Assembly (NCBI GenBank): GCA_902776685.1
Contig: CACYRB010000004.1
Coordinates: forward strand, 21,596-85,595
From: an uncultured Prevotellaceae bacterium
GTDB taxonomy: Bacteria > Bacteroidota > Bacteroidia > Bacteroidales > Bacteroidaceae
DNA: 64,000 nt
Direction: 5' to 3'
Part shown: one piece after another, positions 52,142 through 60,412 of the stretch
Position numbering within the stretch: position 1 is the stretch's first letter
Layout of the letters: every line of letters starts with the position of its first letter
Program-made: the position numbers and the translations under genes
Notes under the pieces: generated by a model
The model's input: only the letters and a program-made list of their open reading frames with translations
Told to the model about the DNA's origin: nothing
Databases searched by the model: none

Positions 52142-52540
52142 ATGAGCATTTTCAGTAAAATCGCCGCAGGCGAAATACCATCCTACAAGTGTGCCGAGAG
52201 CGAGAAGTTCTATGCCTTCCTCGACATCAACCCCGTAGCCAAAGGCCACACGCTCGTCATCCCCCGACAGGAGACCGATTACATCTTCGACCTCGACGAC
52301 GAGACCCTGGCCGAGTTTCAGCTCTTTGCCAAGCGCGTAGCCGTCGCACTGAAGCAGGCCGTACCCTGCAAGAAGGTGGCACAGGTCGTGCTCGGCCTCG
52401 AAGTGCCCCACGCACATATCCACCTCATCCCTATGCAGACCGAGGCCGATGCCGACTTCCGTAAACCCAAGCTCGAGCTCACACCCGAAGAGATGCAGGC
52501 CATCGCCAACAGCATCTACGGAGAATTTAAGAAACAGTAA
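52142..52540 (+). CDS. HIT family (histidine triad) nucleotide hydrolase
   Basis: A 132-residue protein with the family signature 'HAHIHLIP' in the C-terminal third and the N-terminal 'FSKIAAGEIPSYKCAESEKFYAFLDINPVAKGHTLVIP'. Proteins of this HINT type hydrolyse purine nucleoside phosphoramidates and related adenylates. ATG 52142 fits the family start; an upstream in-frame extension from 52043 is repeat-derived and is rejected. Confidence 0.93.
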   Translation: MSIFSKIAAGEIPSYKCAESEKFYAFLDINPVAKGHTLVIPRQETDYIFDLDDETLAEFQLFAKRVAVALKQAVPCKKVAQVVLGLEVPHAHIHLIPMQTEADADFRKPKLELTPEEMQAIANSIYGEFKKQ

Positions 52541-52548
52541 AGATTAGG

Positions 52549-52651
52549 AGTTAGCAGGAGTTAACTCCTGCTAACTCCTGCTAACTCCTGCTAACTCCTG
52601 CTAACTCCTGCTAACTCCTGCTAACTTCGGTTAACTCCCGCTAACTCCCGC
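52549..52651. repeat. 10-bp tandem repeat with terminal palindrome between convergent genes
   Basis: GTTAGCAGGAGTTAAC at the left is the inverse of the following units, which run as about nine head-to-tail CTCCTGCTAA units from 52565, decaying on the right. The array fills the gap between the HIT gene and the convergent guanylyltransferase gene and could fold into a stem, possibly aiding termination. Confidence 0.85.
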
Positions 52652-52657
52652 AAAGAC

Positions 52658-53749
52658 TTATACAAACTCCTCGCCCTTGTGCAGACGTACCTCGTTCACA
52701 AATTTGCGAACCAGGGCCGACGAGTCCTCCTTGCGGCAGATGAGCAGCACGTTGTCCTTCTCTGCCACGATGTAACCGTCCAGACCATTGATGACCGCAA
52801 TCTTACCCTTCGACAGCTTGATGACATTGCCGTGAGAGTTGTCGAGCAGCACGTCGCTGTCAACCACCACATTGTCGTCGTCGCTGTGGCGCATGGCCTC
52901 GTAGATGCTGTGCCACGTGCCAAGGTCAGCCCAGCCAAAGTCGCACTGCATCACACACACGTTCTCCGTGCGCTCAAGCACTGCATAGTCAATCGAGAGG
53001 TTGGGGTAGGACGGGAAATGCTCTTGAATATAGTCGTTCTCGCAGGCAATCGATGCACCGCAGTTGTCGATGTCAAACTGGCGCAGCATGTAAGGCATCT
53101 GGTCCGCAAGCGTATCCAAAAGCACCTGCGCACGGGCAAGAAACAGTCCAGTGTTCCACAAAAACTCGCCGCTCTCTAAAAACAACTTGGCAAACTCGCG
53201 CTCAGGCTTCTCCGTGAACGACTTTACCTTGAACACGTCGTCACCTACGTCTTCGCCCATCTGGATATAGCCGTAGCCAGGCTCAGGACGCGTGGGACGA
53301 ACACCCATCGTGAGAATCGTGTCATGCGTCGAAACCATCTGCAAACCCTCAAGGATGTTCTGGTGGAAAGCATCCTCGTTCTGCACCGTCTGGTCCGACG
53401 GCGACAACACGACACAACCCTCAGGGTCAACCATCCTGATGCGGTGAGCTGCCCACGCCGCACTCGGCGCCGTGTTCCTGTGAATAGGCTCAGCCATCAG
53501 GTGATCGTCGTCAAGGTCGGGCAGCTGCTCACGCACCAATGGCACGTAAAGCTGATTCGTGTTCACAAAAATATGGTCGCGCGGCATGAAACTCGCAAAG
53601 CGGTCATACGTCTGTTGCAACTGCGTGCGGCCCGTACCAAAGAAATCGATAAACTGCTTGGGGTGCTGCTCACGGCTGCAGGGCCAGAGCCGGCGACCTT
53701 TGCCGCCAGCAAGAATGACACAATAAAAATGGTCTGTTGATATTTTCAT
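52658..53749 (-). CDS. manC: Mannose-1-phosphate guanylyltransferase
   Basis: A 363-residue single-domain enzyme making GDP-mannose from mannose-1-phosphate and GTP. The nucleotide-binding loop 'VILAGGKGRRLWPCSREQHPKQF' (in two parts, GGKGRRLWP and PKQF) is at the N-terminus, with 'EPIHRNTAPSAAWAA', 'LSPSDQTVQNEDAF', 'FTEKPEREFAKLFLES' and 'LWNTGLFLARAQVLL' as family signatures. It lacks the C-terminal phosphomannose isomerase domain of longer ManC proteins. It supplies fucose and mannose donors and could reuse mannose-1-phosphate released by GH130. Confidence 0.92.
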   Translation of the reverse strand: MKISTDHFYCVILAGGKGRRLWPCSREQHPKQFIDFFGTGRTQLQQTYDRFASFMPRDHIFVNTNQLYVPLVREQLPDLDDDHLMAEPIHRNTAPSAAWAAHRIRMVDPEGCVVLSPSDQTVQNEDAFHQNILEGLQMVSTHDTILTMGVRPTRPEPGYGYIQMGEDVGDDVFKVKSFTEKPEREFAKLFLESGEFLWNTGLFLARAQVLLDTLADQMPYMLRQFDIDNCGASIACENDYIQEHFPSYPNLSIDYAVLERTENVCVMQCDFGWADLGTWHSIYEAMRHSDDDNVVVDSDVLLDNSHGNVIKLSKGKIAVINGLDGYIVAEKDNVLLICRKEDSSALVRKFVNEVRLHKGEEFV

Positions 53750-53852
53750 GTTGTATTGCTTTTTGTTTTAACTATTCAGTTCAGATTGTTCAAGTTCTGC
53801 TGATGATATAACGCAGATTGCCGCCTTTTAGTATAAAAATTAAATAGAAAAA

Positions 53853-53884
53853 TTTGTCAATTAAAGAAAATAATTGTAACTTTG
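53853..53884 (+). promoter_or_regulatory. Promoter of tRNA-Leu
   Basis: TTTG (53853-53856), 20 bases, TAACTTTG (53877-53884), 83 bases before the mature tRNA 5' end. Confidence 0.75.
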
Positions 53885-53967
53885 CACCCGATTCCGCGTA
53901 AACACTCGGAAAATCAAAGCGAAACAGCAAGAACACCGAGTTTTTTCATCGCAGGAATCACTATGAA

Positions 53968-54049
53968 GCCCAGATGGCGGAATCGGTAGACGCGCTGGTC
54001 TCAAACACCAGTGGGGCAACCCGTGCCGGTTCGACCCCGGCTCTGGGTA
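53968..54049 (+). tRNA. tRNA-Leu(CAA)
   Basis: An 82-base gene. The acceptor stem GCCCAGA pairs with TCTGGGT (a G-U at the end), and the D arm contains GGCGGAATCGGTAGACGC. The anticodon stem CTGGT/ACCAG frames loop CTCAAAC with anticodon CAA; the variable arm is TGGGGCAACCCG; and the T arm is GCCGG-TTCGACC-CCGGC. CCA is not encoded. The 3' half is repeated immediately downstream. Confidence 0.93.
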
Positions 54050-54125
54050 CGAGTTAAGCTCGTCTCAAACACCAGTGGGGCAACCCGTGCCGGTTCGACC
54101 CCGGCTCTGGGTACGAGTTAAGCTC
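53998..54125 (+). repeat. 64-bp tandem duplication of tRNA-Leu 3' half (possible att scar)
   Basis: Bases 53998-54061 are repeated without change at 54062-54125. Each unit runs from the anticodon loop through the T arm and 3' end plus CGAGTTAAGCTC. Only the first has a full tRNA. Duplicated tRNA 3' ends are the usual mark of integrase attachment sites, but here no element lies between the copies. Confidence 0.88.
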
Positions 54126-54128
54126 GAT

Positions 54129-54175
54129 GATAATCGCTAAACCTCTAAAAATAAGAGATTTAGCGATTTTTCTTT
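54129..54175 (+). terminator. Terminator after tRNA-Leu
   Basis: ATCGCTAAA and CTCT pair with AGAG and TTTAGCGAT around AAAAATA, followed by TTTTTCTTTT. The remaining bases to 54364 contain three TTTTCCCCAC(A) units (54182-54242) and no convincing gene. Confidence 0.85.
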
Positions 54176-54364
54176 TCTCAAATTTCCCCACATTTTCCCC
54201 ACATCTGCAAGTTTTCGTGCAAAGTGACTCCCATTTTCCCCACTAGAAAAGCACGAACTAGGGATGAATGGCAGATTCATTACCTTAATAAAGAGTGTAT
54301 TGCAGGAAACCAATGAATGTACTTAATTGCAAATCAATATGATTAAACATCTATATTTCGGCAG

Positions 54365-55688
54365 TTAGAACTGCCAAATTAATTTTTTGTTGCTTTCGAC
54401 GAACGAATTTAACTGTATGCTTCCCAAATCTAAATCCAGTTCAAGTTGCCGGATGGTGGTCAGCCCTTTTGAGGCTCTCACCTTATATCTCACGTCGCCC
54501 CAGTTCCACACAGGCACACGCACCAGCACCCCGACATTCCAGAATCCGCCAAACTTCCGCTCGAAACCGTTGAAAGTATTGGGATTCGACACTGCATAGC
54601 CACCCGTCAGCATCACCTGCGGCAGGTTGCCCGCCTTCATCAGGTTCGTTGCCTGGCGCGAAATGTCCACGGTGTTCTGGAGCATCCTCAGTTCAGGGCG
54701 GTTTTCAAATGAAGAATGAAGAGTGAAGAGTGAAGAATGAAGAATTTGCTGCCGCGCTGGAAGTCTCGCCACCTTGTGCGGTAGCAAATTCTTCACTCTT
54801 CACTATTAACTTTTCACTCTCCGAAACTGGCAGTCCACAAATCTGACACAGCAGCATCTTCGACAGCGTCAGTCCGTCAGTAACCTTCGTGAGAGCCATC
54901 TCCGCCTCGTTCACCTTCACGCTGACACTCAGCGCATCACTACGCGTAGCCACACCGTCCGTCATCATCTTTCCCACATCGGTTTCCAGCTTCCTCACTA
55001 GTTCAAGGTAACTCTCGGCCAACCGTTGCTTATGGGAGAGCGACACCACCTGCCAGTAGGCCTGGTCCACGCTGTAGAGCGTAGCCTGACGTCGGGTCTC
55101 AGCAGCATTCTCAGCCATCTGTTCCGACAGGTCAGCCATCTTGTTGGCAGCCACGATAGCCCCACCCATATAAAGCGGTTGCGTCAGCAGAATGGAGCCC
55201 GCCCAGATGTTGCGTGTATCGGTGCGCAGAGCGTCCACCAAATGCTGTCCCTTATCGTTCAGCGCTCCCGCCATCTGGCTCAGGTCTGTGCCCAACTGCT
55301 GCTGCAAGGCCGTGGGCAGCACCTGCGCGTAACCGGCGATGCCGCCCTGCAGCTCTCCCGCCAGTCCCGTTCCCAGGTTCCCCAATGCCGACTTCTGTGC
55401 ATCGCTCAGCAGGGAAATCTCGCGGCTCGTATGCTCGTAGCCACCCACCGCACTGACATGCGGCAGATATTTCGTCCGTGCCGCCTTGCGCACATTGGCT
55501 GCCACATCGCGCCTCACCTCTGCCACGCGTATCTGCTTGTTGTTGCGCAGTGCCATCGCCCTGCAACTGTCGAGGCTCAGCACCGTCTGTGTCCAGCCAA
55601 CCGTGGTAGTCATGCAGAACAGTTGCATAAAGACCACTTTTCTTATGGCGATCTTTCTGTGTAGCATTTTTTTTGTTTTACTTTCCAT
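54365..55688 (-). pseudogene. TolC-family outer membrane efflux protein, frameshifted and 3'-truncated
   Basis: ATG 55688 starts a signal peptide ('FMQLFCMTTTVGWTQT') and TolC helices ('LDSCRAMALRNNKQIRVAEV', 'ILLTQPLYMGGAIVAANKMADL', 'VATRSDALSVSVKVNEAEMAL'). This frame ends at 54705 inside a heptamer tract, while the continuing protein ('ENRPELRMLQNTVDISRQATN', 'NVGVLVRVPVWNWGDVRYKVR') is in another frame from about 54796. Loss of one 7-bp unit would rejoin the frames. The protein then still ends at 'SFVESNKKLIWQF', about 100 residues short of a full TolC, next to the tRNA scar. Confidence 0.8.
54711..54801. repeat. Heptamer tract plus inverted-repeat insert in TolC gene
   Basis: Five units GAAGAAT, GAAGAGT, GAAGAGT, GAAGAAT, GAAGAAT (54711-54745) lead into a hairpin: GAAGAATTTGCTGCCGC with GCGGTAGCAAATTCTTC, separated by 22 bases. 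The insert splits the TolC coding sequence and causes the frame change. Confidence 0.85.
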
Positions 55689-55698
55689 AGATACCTTT

Positions 55699-55914
55699 TC
55701 AAAAGAATGGGCAGACGGCAAGAGAGATTTGTTCTGCCTGTTCATCCATTCGGATACGGCCTTCGTGCGACAGGCAACCCAGTGCCTGATTCAGTGAGCG
55801 CGATGAAAGATTCAGCGCATGCTCCAGTTCCTTGAAACTGCAACTCTTGCTGCCGGATGTCTCCAGATAACGCATTACCAATTCCGCGTCTATCTCTACT
55901 TGTTTCTTTCTCAT
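55699..55914 (-). CDS. Small winged-helix protein
   Basis: A 71-residue protein 'MRKKQVEIDAELVMRYLETSG...FKELEHALNLSSRSLNQALGCLSHEGRIRMDE'. It has the alternating helix and wing pattern of winged helix-turn-helix domains (DUF2582-like). It is 10 bases upstream of the TolC gene on the same strand and divergent from an AraC regulator, so it may control the efflux operon, now broken. DNA binding is inferred from the pattern only. Confidence 0.6.
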   Translation of the reverse strand: MRKKQVEIDAELVMRYLETSGSKSCSFKELEHALNLSSRSLNQALGCLSHEGRIRMDEQAEQISLAVCPFF

Positions 55915-55942
55915 ACTTTAAGTTTTTATATGATTTCGGCTG

Positions 55943-55950
55943 CAAAATTA
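55943..55950 (-). promoter_or_regulatory. -7 box for winged-helix/TolC genes
   Basis: Reverse strand TAATTTTG, 28 bases before the start codon. No good TTTG 20 bases upstream. Confidence 0.4.
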
Positions 55951-55980
55951 CTCCAAAACCGCCACACTTTGGTGTTCCCG

Positions 55981-56004
55981 ATTTCTCGGGTCTTGTACCC
56001 GATG
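55981..56004 (+). promoter_or_regulatory. Candidate operator upstream of AraC gene
   Basis: TCGGGTCTTGTACCCGA is an inverted repeat inside a 24-base stretch that resembles 57025-57048 upstream of the MaoC-like gene (shared TTCTC, TTGTAC, CGATG at the same spacing). It is a candidate binding site for the AraC-type regulator. Confidence 0.4.
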
Positions 56005-56069
56005 ACGCAGACCGGACAAACGGAACAACATTTTTGATATTCGGTACATGATTTCTGGAAGTTTTTGAC

Positions 56070-56077
56070 TATCTTTG
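56070..56077 (+). promoter_or_regulatory. -7 box of AraC-type regulator gene
   Basis: TATCTTTG followed by CA, 41 bases before ATG 56119. It overlaps an in-frame TTG at 56065 and so excludes it as the start. Confidence 0.6.
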
Positions 56078-56118
56078 CACCGTTAGAATCTGACAAATAC
56101 AACAAACATCTGAAGGGT

Positions 56119-56991
56119 ATGGACAGCGATTACGAGTTACCAGACGTCTGCGAGAAGGTTGACTATACCGACGGCGACGTGATGATTATCGACAATGTGC
56201 GGCATCTGGAAGAGCAGTATCAGCGGCTTCCAAGCCAGAATCTCATTATCCTGTGCTGCAAGGGCAGGATGCAGCTCGACGTGAACGGACGGACGCTGCG
56301 CTTCGGCGAGAACGAGGTGCTGTTCTCCTCACCGGGGGCCATGCTCTCGGGCTTCATGTTCTCTGCCGACTTCGACTGCAAGATACTCTGCCTCTCCAAC
56401 CGCATCATTCAGGAACTGCTGCACCTGAACATCGAGACATGGAACCGCGCCGTCTATGTACACCGCATGAACATCGTGCGGCTGCCCGACGAGGAGGTGA
56501 CGCAGTTCAGCCTCTACTATGCGCTCATCCGCCATAAAATGATGCAGAAGGAGGAGCGGCAGTACAGCCGTGAGACGATGCAGGCCATCATCCGTGCCTT
56601 GCTTTTCGACCTCTGTACTGTTCTGGAAAGTTATTCCGATGTGGGAAGTCCTGACGTGCGCCCCACCTTTGGCCGTGTGCTTTTTGACCGGTTCCTCTCA
56701 CTCCTGGCTGCCCAGGCTATAAAGCGCCGTCCCGTAGGTTTCTATGCCGACAAACTGTCCATCAGCCCCAAGTATCTGACGATGGTCTGTCAGCAATATA
56801 GCGATAAAGCCGCTTCTGAATGGATTAACCAGTATGTCGTCGAGGATGTGCGCCACGCCCTGAAGAGCACCACCCTGACCATCAAGGAAATCTCCGACAG
56901 CCTCGGCTTTGTCAATATCTCCCATTTCGGCAGTTACGTGCGCCGCCACTTCGGCATGTCACCCTCGAAAGTAAGGGAAGAAGCATCGTAA
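56119..56991 (+). CDS. AraC family transcriptional regulator
   Basis: A 290-residue protein. The N-terminal cupin-like part ('NLIILCCKGRMQLDVNGRTLRFGENEVLFSSPGAML') is a ligand-sensing fold. The C-terminal two helix-turn-helix motifs are 'GFYADKLSISPKYLTMVCQQYS' and 'LTIKEISDSLGFVNISHFGSYVRRHFGMSPSKVR', the latter being the AraC signature. ATG 56119 is used because the -7 box covers the upstream start. It lies before a MaoC-like gene that shares a possible operator, so it may regulate itself and that gene. Confidence 0.9.
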   Translation: MDSDYELPDVCEKVDYTDGDVMIIDNVRHLEEQYQRLPSQNLIILCCKGRMQLDVNGRTLRFGENEVLFSSPGAMLSGFMFSADFDCKILCLSNRIIQELLHLNIETWNRAVYVHRMNIVRLPDEEVTQFSLYYALIRHKMMQKEERQYSRETMQAIIRALLFDLCTVLESYSDVGSPDVRPTFGRVLFDRFLSLLAAQAIKRRPVGFYADKLSISPKYLTMVCQQYSDKAASEWINQYVVEDVRHALKSTTLTIKEISDSLGFVNISHFGSYVRRHFGMSPSKVREEAS

Positions 56992-57024
56992 ACAACACGT
57001 ATGTCTCATCTGCGGGTGTTCTCA

Positions 57025-57048
57025 ACTTCTCAGATGTTGTACTCGATG
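57025..57048 (+). promoter_or_regulatory. Candidate operator upstream of MaoC-like gene
   Basis: Matches 55981-56004 in TTCTC, TTGTAC and CGATG at the same spacing. It is followed by an unrelated 9-bp inverted repeat, AGAACGGCT (57053-57061) and AGCCGTTCT (57093-57101). Confidence 0.4.
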
Positions 57049-57114
57049 TAAAAGAACGGCTACCCGACCGGAATCTTTAACCTTTTCAGAACAGCCGTTC
57101 TCGATACTTTTCTC

Positions 57115-57122
57115 TAAATTTG
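57115..57122 (+). promoter_or_regulatory. -7 box of MaoC-like gene
   Basis: TAAATTTG followed by CA, 36 bases before ATG 57159. No clear -33 TTTG, which fits a promoter needing an activator. Confidence 0.5.
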
Positions 57123-57158
57123 CACCTAAAAAAGCAGCTTTTTTTAGAATGCAGGACA

Positions 57159-57638
57159 ATGAGTAAAGTGATTATAAACAGTTTCGAGGACTTAAAACGG
57201 CTTGAGGGGGAACATATCGGCACCTCTGAATTCATGGTGATAACGCAAGAGTGTATTGACACTTTTGCCAGAGCCACCTATGACGACCAGTGGATTCACA
57301 CGGATACGGAACGGGCCAAGGCCGAAAGCCCCTATCATACGACTATCGCCCATGGGTTTCTCACCCTTTCGCTGCTGCCATATCACTGGAACCAGATTAT
57401 CCAGGTGAACAATCTGCGCATGATGGTGAACTACGGCATTGACAAAGTGAAGTTTGGTCAGCCCGTGCTTTCCGGGCAGAAGATACGTGTGGCCGCCTAT
57501 CTGCATTCCCTGAAAAACCTGCGAGGCATCACCAAGGCAGAAATCAGGTTTCAGGTGGAAATCGCAGAAGAAGAAAAGTGGGCGATGGAAGGATTTGCCA
57601 CCTTTTTATATTATTTCAATGAGAATTGTGTAGAATAA
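57159..57638 (+). CDS. MaoC-like hot-dog dehydratase
   Basis: A 159-residue single hot-dog domain. The hydratase motif is in 'YDDQWIHTDTERAKAESPYHTTIAHGFLTLSLLP', with the aspartate and histidine of DxxxxH, and 'GIDKVKFGQPVLSGQKIRVAAYL' completes the fold. Such enzymes hydrate enoyl-CoA or related thioesters in fatty acid or polyhydroxyalkanoate metabolism. No pathway partner is nearby. ATG 57159 lies downstream of the -7 box; a CTG-like or TTG start upstream would overlap it. Confidence 0.85.
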   Translation: MSKVIINSFEDLKRLEGEHIGTSEFMVITQECIDTFARATYDDQWIHTDTERAKAESPYHTTIAHGFLTLSLLPYHWNQIIQVNNLRMMVNYGIDKVKFGQPVLSGQKIRVAAYLHSLKNLRGITKAEIRFQVEIAEEEKWAMEGFATFLYYFNENCVE

Positions 57639-57672
57639 ACAGGGATATACGGGAATTATCAGGAAAAAATCG

Positions 57673-57680
57673 TAATTTTG
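57673..57680 (+). promoter_or_regulatory. -7 box of second SusC/SusD operon
   Basis: TAATTTTG followed by CA, 32 bases before ATG 57713. The preceding 30 bases lack TTTG. Confidence 0.5.
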
Positions 57681-57712
57681 CAGCAGATATTCTAATAAAG
57701 TAAACAGGACAG

Positions 57713-60400
57713 ATGATGAAAAAGAAATATCTGTTGGCCGCCATAGGGGTATTGGTAATTCCTTCCGGGCTCAGGGCGCAGACTGCAGGGCAGGACTCAA
57801 CGGCGGTGTCGAGCCTCCGTGTGGGCTACTCTAATGCTGGAGCGAATACACTGGCAGGAGCCGTTGACAAGGTGACGGAGGAAAGGATGAACAAGGGTCT
57901 GAAGATTTCGTCGCTCGACGCACTGAGCGGTCAGGCTGCCGGTGTGCAGGTGACCAGCAGCGGCAATCAGGAGGCAATGGTGTCGGCTGTGCGTGTCCGC
58001 GGCACCACGTCGCTGACGGGTGGCAACGACCCGCTAGTCATCATCGATGGGGTGACCTCCGACCTGACAACCCTCTCCACCATTTATCCTGCCGACATCG
58101 AGAGCTTCACCATCCTGAAGGATGCCTCCGAGACGGCACAGTACGGCAGCCGCGGTGCGGCGGGTGTCATCGAGGTGGCCACGAAGAAAGGCGGTTCCGG
58201 ACGGGCGTTCCATATCTCCTACGACGGCACCATCGGCTTCGAGAGCATCTATAAGAGACTGGGGATGCTCAGCGGCACACAGTTCCGTAGTGCAGCAAGT
58301 GCTCTCGGCATGAGCTACATCGACGGCGGAGCCAATACCGACTTCCAGCGGAGCATAGAGCGTACGGGATTCGTGCAGAACCACCACATCGCTTTTGGCG
58401 GTGGCAGCGACCAGTCGAACTACCGGGCCTCACTCGGCGTGATGGAGCACCGCACGGTCATCCAGACCAACCGCTACCGCAACTACATCGCCAAGCTCGA
58501 CATCAGCCAGAAGGCTTTCGAGAACCGTCTGACTGTTGACCTCGGCATCTTTGGCTCACTGCAGAAGAATGCCTACCTGCCCTTCCGCCAGAAACTGCTC
58601 TACTCGGCACAGACCTTTAATCCCACACTGCGCGACGGACAAAATGCCGACGGCAGCTATAGTCAGGTGACGGAAGCCCTGTGGATCAACAACCCCAACT
58701 CGCTGCTTCGCATGTCACAGGATGAGGACAACAGCCACTTCAACGTGCATCTGAATGCTACCGCCTCATTGCTCCCCAGTCTGCAGTTGCGCGGTTTCGC
58801 CTCCTATTCGTATAACACCATTGGCAATGCGCACTACTATCCCACCTTTGTGTGGAGCCACGGCGAGGCCTATCGGGGACACGACAAGAGTGAGGAACTG
58901 CTGGGTAACCTGTCACTCGATTACACGCTGCACACTCAACACTCAACGCTAAACCTGATGGCTTTGGCCGAGGCTGAGAGCCAGAAGGGAACGGGATTCT
59001 TTGCCACCACGACGGGCTTCTCTACCGATGCCTTCGGCTACGACAAGCTGTCGGCAGGAGCCTCACGACTGTGGGACGGCACCGACTCCTACGCCACCGA
59101 TGCCCACATGGAGTCGTTCCTGCTACGTGGACAGTACACCTTATTAGATAAGTACACCCTCACCGCCAATGCCCGTGCCGATGCCTCGTCAAAAGTGGGG
59201 CGCAACAACCGCTGGGGCTTCTTTCCTTCTGTCAGTGCCGCGTGGGTCATCAGCCGTGAGTGCTGGATGCAGCAGTTCAGCTTCATCTCGAATGCCAAGT
59301 TGCGTATGGGCTATGGCCTGTCGGGCAATCTCGGAGGCATTGACTCCTACAACTCCATGCAGATGATGCAGCCCAACGGTGTGGTGCCAATGGGAGGCAC
59401 GACGGTCACCACACTCGGCATCATCCGAAATGCCAATCCCAACCTGAAGTGGGAAGTGAAACGTACGTTCAACGTGGGCCTTGACCTGTCGTTGTGGCAG
59501 CGGCGCATCGCACTGACCATCGACTACTACCGCTCGCGCACCACCGACATGCTCTACGTCTACGACGTGCCCGTGCCCATCTTCACCTACGACAAGCTGC
59601 TGGCCAACCTGGGCGAGATGAAGAACAGCGGTCTGGAGATAGGCTTCGGCATTACGCCGCTGCGAACCCGCGACGCCGAACTGACCATCAACATGAACTG
59701 GACCTTCGAACGCAACCGCCTCGTCTCACTCAACGGCTACTACGACGGGCAATACCTCACGGCTCCCGACATGAAGGGCATCTCGGCCCTCTGGGGTGCC
59801 GGTTTCCATGGAGCGAGCGACGTGGTGATGCAAATCGTGGGAGAGCCCCTCGGCGTGTTCTATCTGCCCCACTGCAACGGACTCACGACCAATGCCGACG
59901 GTTCGAAGAGCTACGACGTGACGGGCGAGAAGTACATCTGCGGACAGGCCACGCCAAAAGCCATGATGGGCTCGAACATCGCCTTCCGCTACCGGCAGTG
60001 GGACCTGACTATGCAGATGAACGGTGCCTTCGGCCACAAGATATACAACGGCACGGCACTCACCTACATGAACATGCTCTCGCTGCCCAACTACAACGTG
60101 ATGCAGGGCGCACCCGAGGCCAACATTCAGGACCAGACCATCAGCGACTACTGGCTGGAACGGGGTGATTACGTGAACATCGACTACCTGACGCTGGGCT
60201 GGACTGTTCCCCTTCGCAGCCGCTACATACAGGGTCTGCGGCTGTCGGCATCGGTCAACAACCTCGCTACCATCACCGGCTACAGCGGACTGACACCGAT
60301 GATTAACAGCAGTGTCGTCAACAGTACGCTCGGCATCGACGACAAGAACACGCTGCCACCGTATCGGAGTTATACGTTGGCAGTCAGTATACAATTTTAA
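57713..60400 (+). CDS. SusC/RagA-type TonB-linked outer membrane transporter, short form
   Basis: An 895-residue protein with signal peptide to 'GLRAQ' and a plug ('SSLDALSGQAAGVQVTSSGNQEAMVSAVRVRGTTSL', 'DIESFTILKDASETAQYGSRGAAGVIEVATKKG'), then a beta-barrel ending 'RSYTLAVSIQF'. It lacks the carboxypeptidase-regulatory-like domain found in the SusC at 30667 and is nearly 200 residues shorter. It pairs with the SusD-like gene 12 bases downstream. No glycosidase lies nearby, so the substrate cannot be guessed from context. Confidence 0.92.
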   Translation: MMKKKYLLAAIGVLVIPSGLRAQTAGQDSTAVSSLRVGYSNAGANTLAGAVDKVTEERMNKGLKISSLDALSGQAAGVQVTSSGNQEAMVSAVRVRGTTSLTGGNDPLVIIDGVTSDLTTLSTIYPADIESFTILKDASETAQYGSRGAAGVIEVATKKGGSGRAFHISYDGTIGFESIYKRLGMLSGTQFRSAASALGMSYIDGGANTDFQRSIERTGFVQNHHIAFGGGSDQSNYRASLGVMEHRTVIQTNRYRNYIAKLDISQKAFENRLTVDLGIFGSLQKNAYLPFRQKLLYSAQTFNPTLRDGQNADGSYSQVTEALWINNPNSLLRMSQDEDNSHFNVHLNATASLLPSLQLRGFASYSYNTIGNAHYYPTFVWSHGEAYRGHDKSEELLGNLSLDYTLHTQHSTLNLMALAEAESQKGTGFFATTTGFSTDAFGYDKLSAGASRLWDGTDSYATDAHMESFLLRGQYTLLDKYTLTANARADASSKVGRNNRWGFFPSVSAAWVISRECWMQQFSFISNAKLRMGYGLSGNLGGIDSYNSMQMMQPNGVVPMGGTTVTTLGIIRNANPNLKWEVKRTFNVGLDLSLWQRRIALTIDYYRSRTTDMLYVYDVPVPIFTYDKLLANLGEMKNSGLEIGFGITPLRTRDAELTINMNWTFERNRLVSLNGYYDGQYLTAPDMKGISALWGAGFHGASDVVMQIVGEPLGVFYLPHCNGLTTNADGSKSYDVTGEKYICGQATPKAMMGSNIAFRYRQWDLTMQMNGAFGHKIYNGTALTYMNMLSLPNYNVMQGAPEANIQDQTISDYWLERGDYVNIDYLTLGWTVPLRSRYIQGLRLSASVNNLATITGYSGLTPMINSSVVNSTLGIDDKNTLPPYRSYTLAVSIQF

Positions 60401-60412
60401 GGATGACTTACA

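Noticed and set aside
53998-54125. Second functional tRNA-Leu
   Set aside because: The repeat lacks the acceptor 5' strand, the D arm and the 5' strand of the anticodon stem, so it cannot fold as a tRNA.
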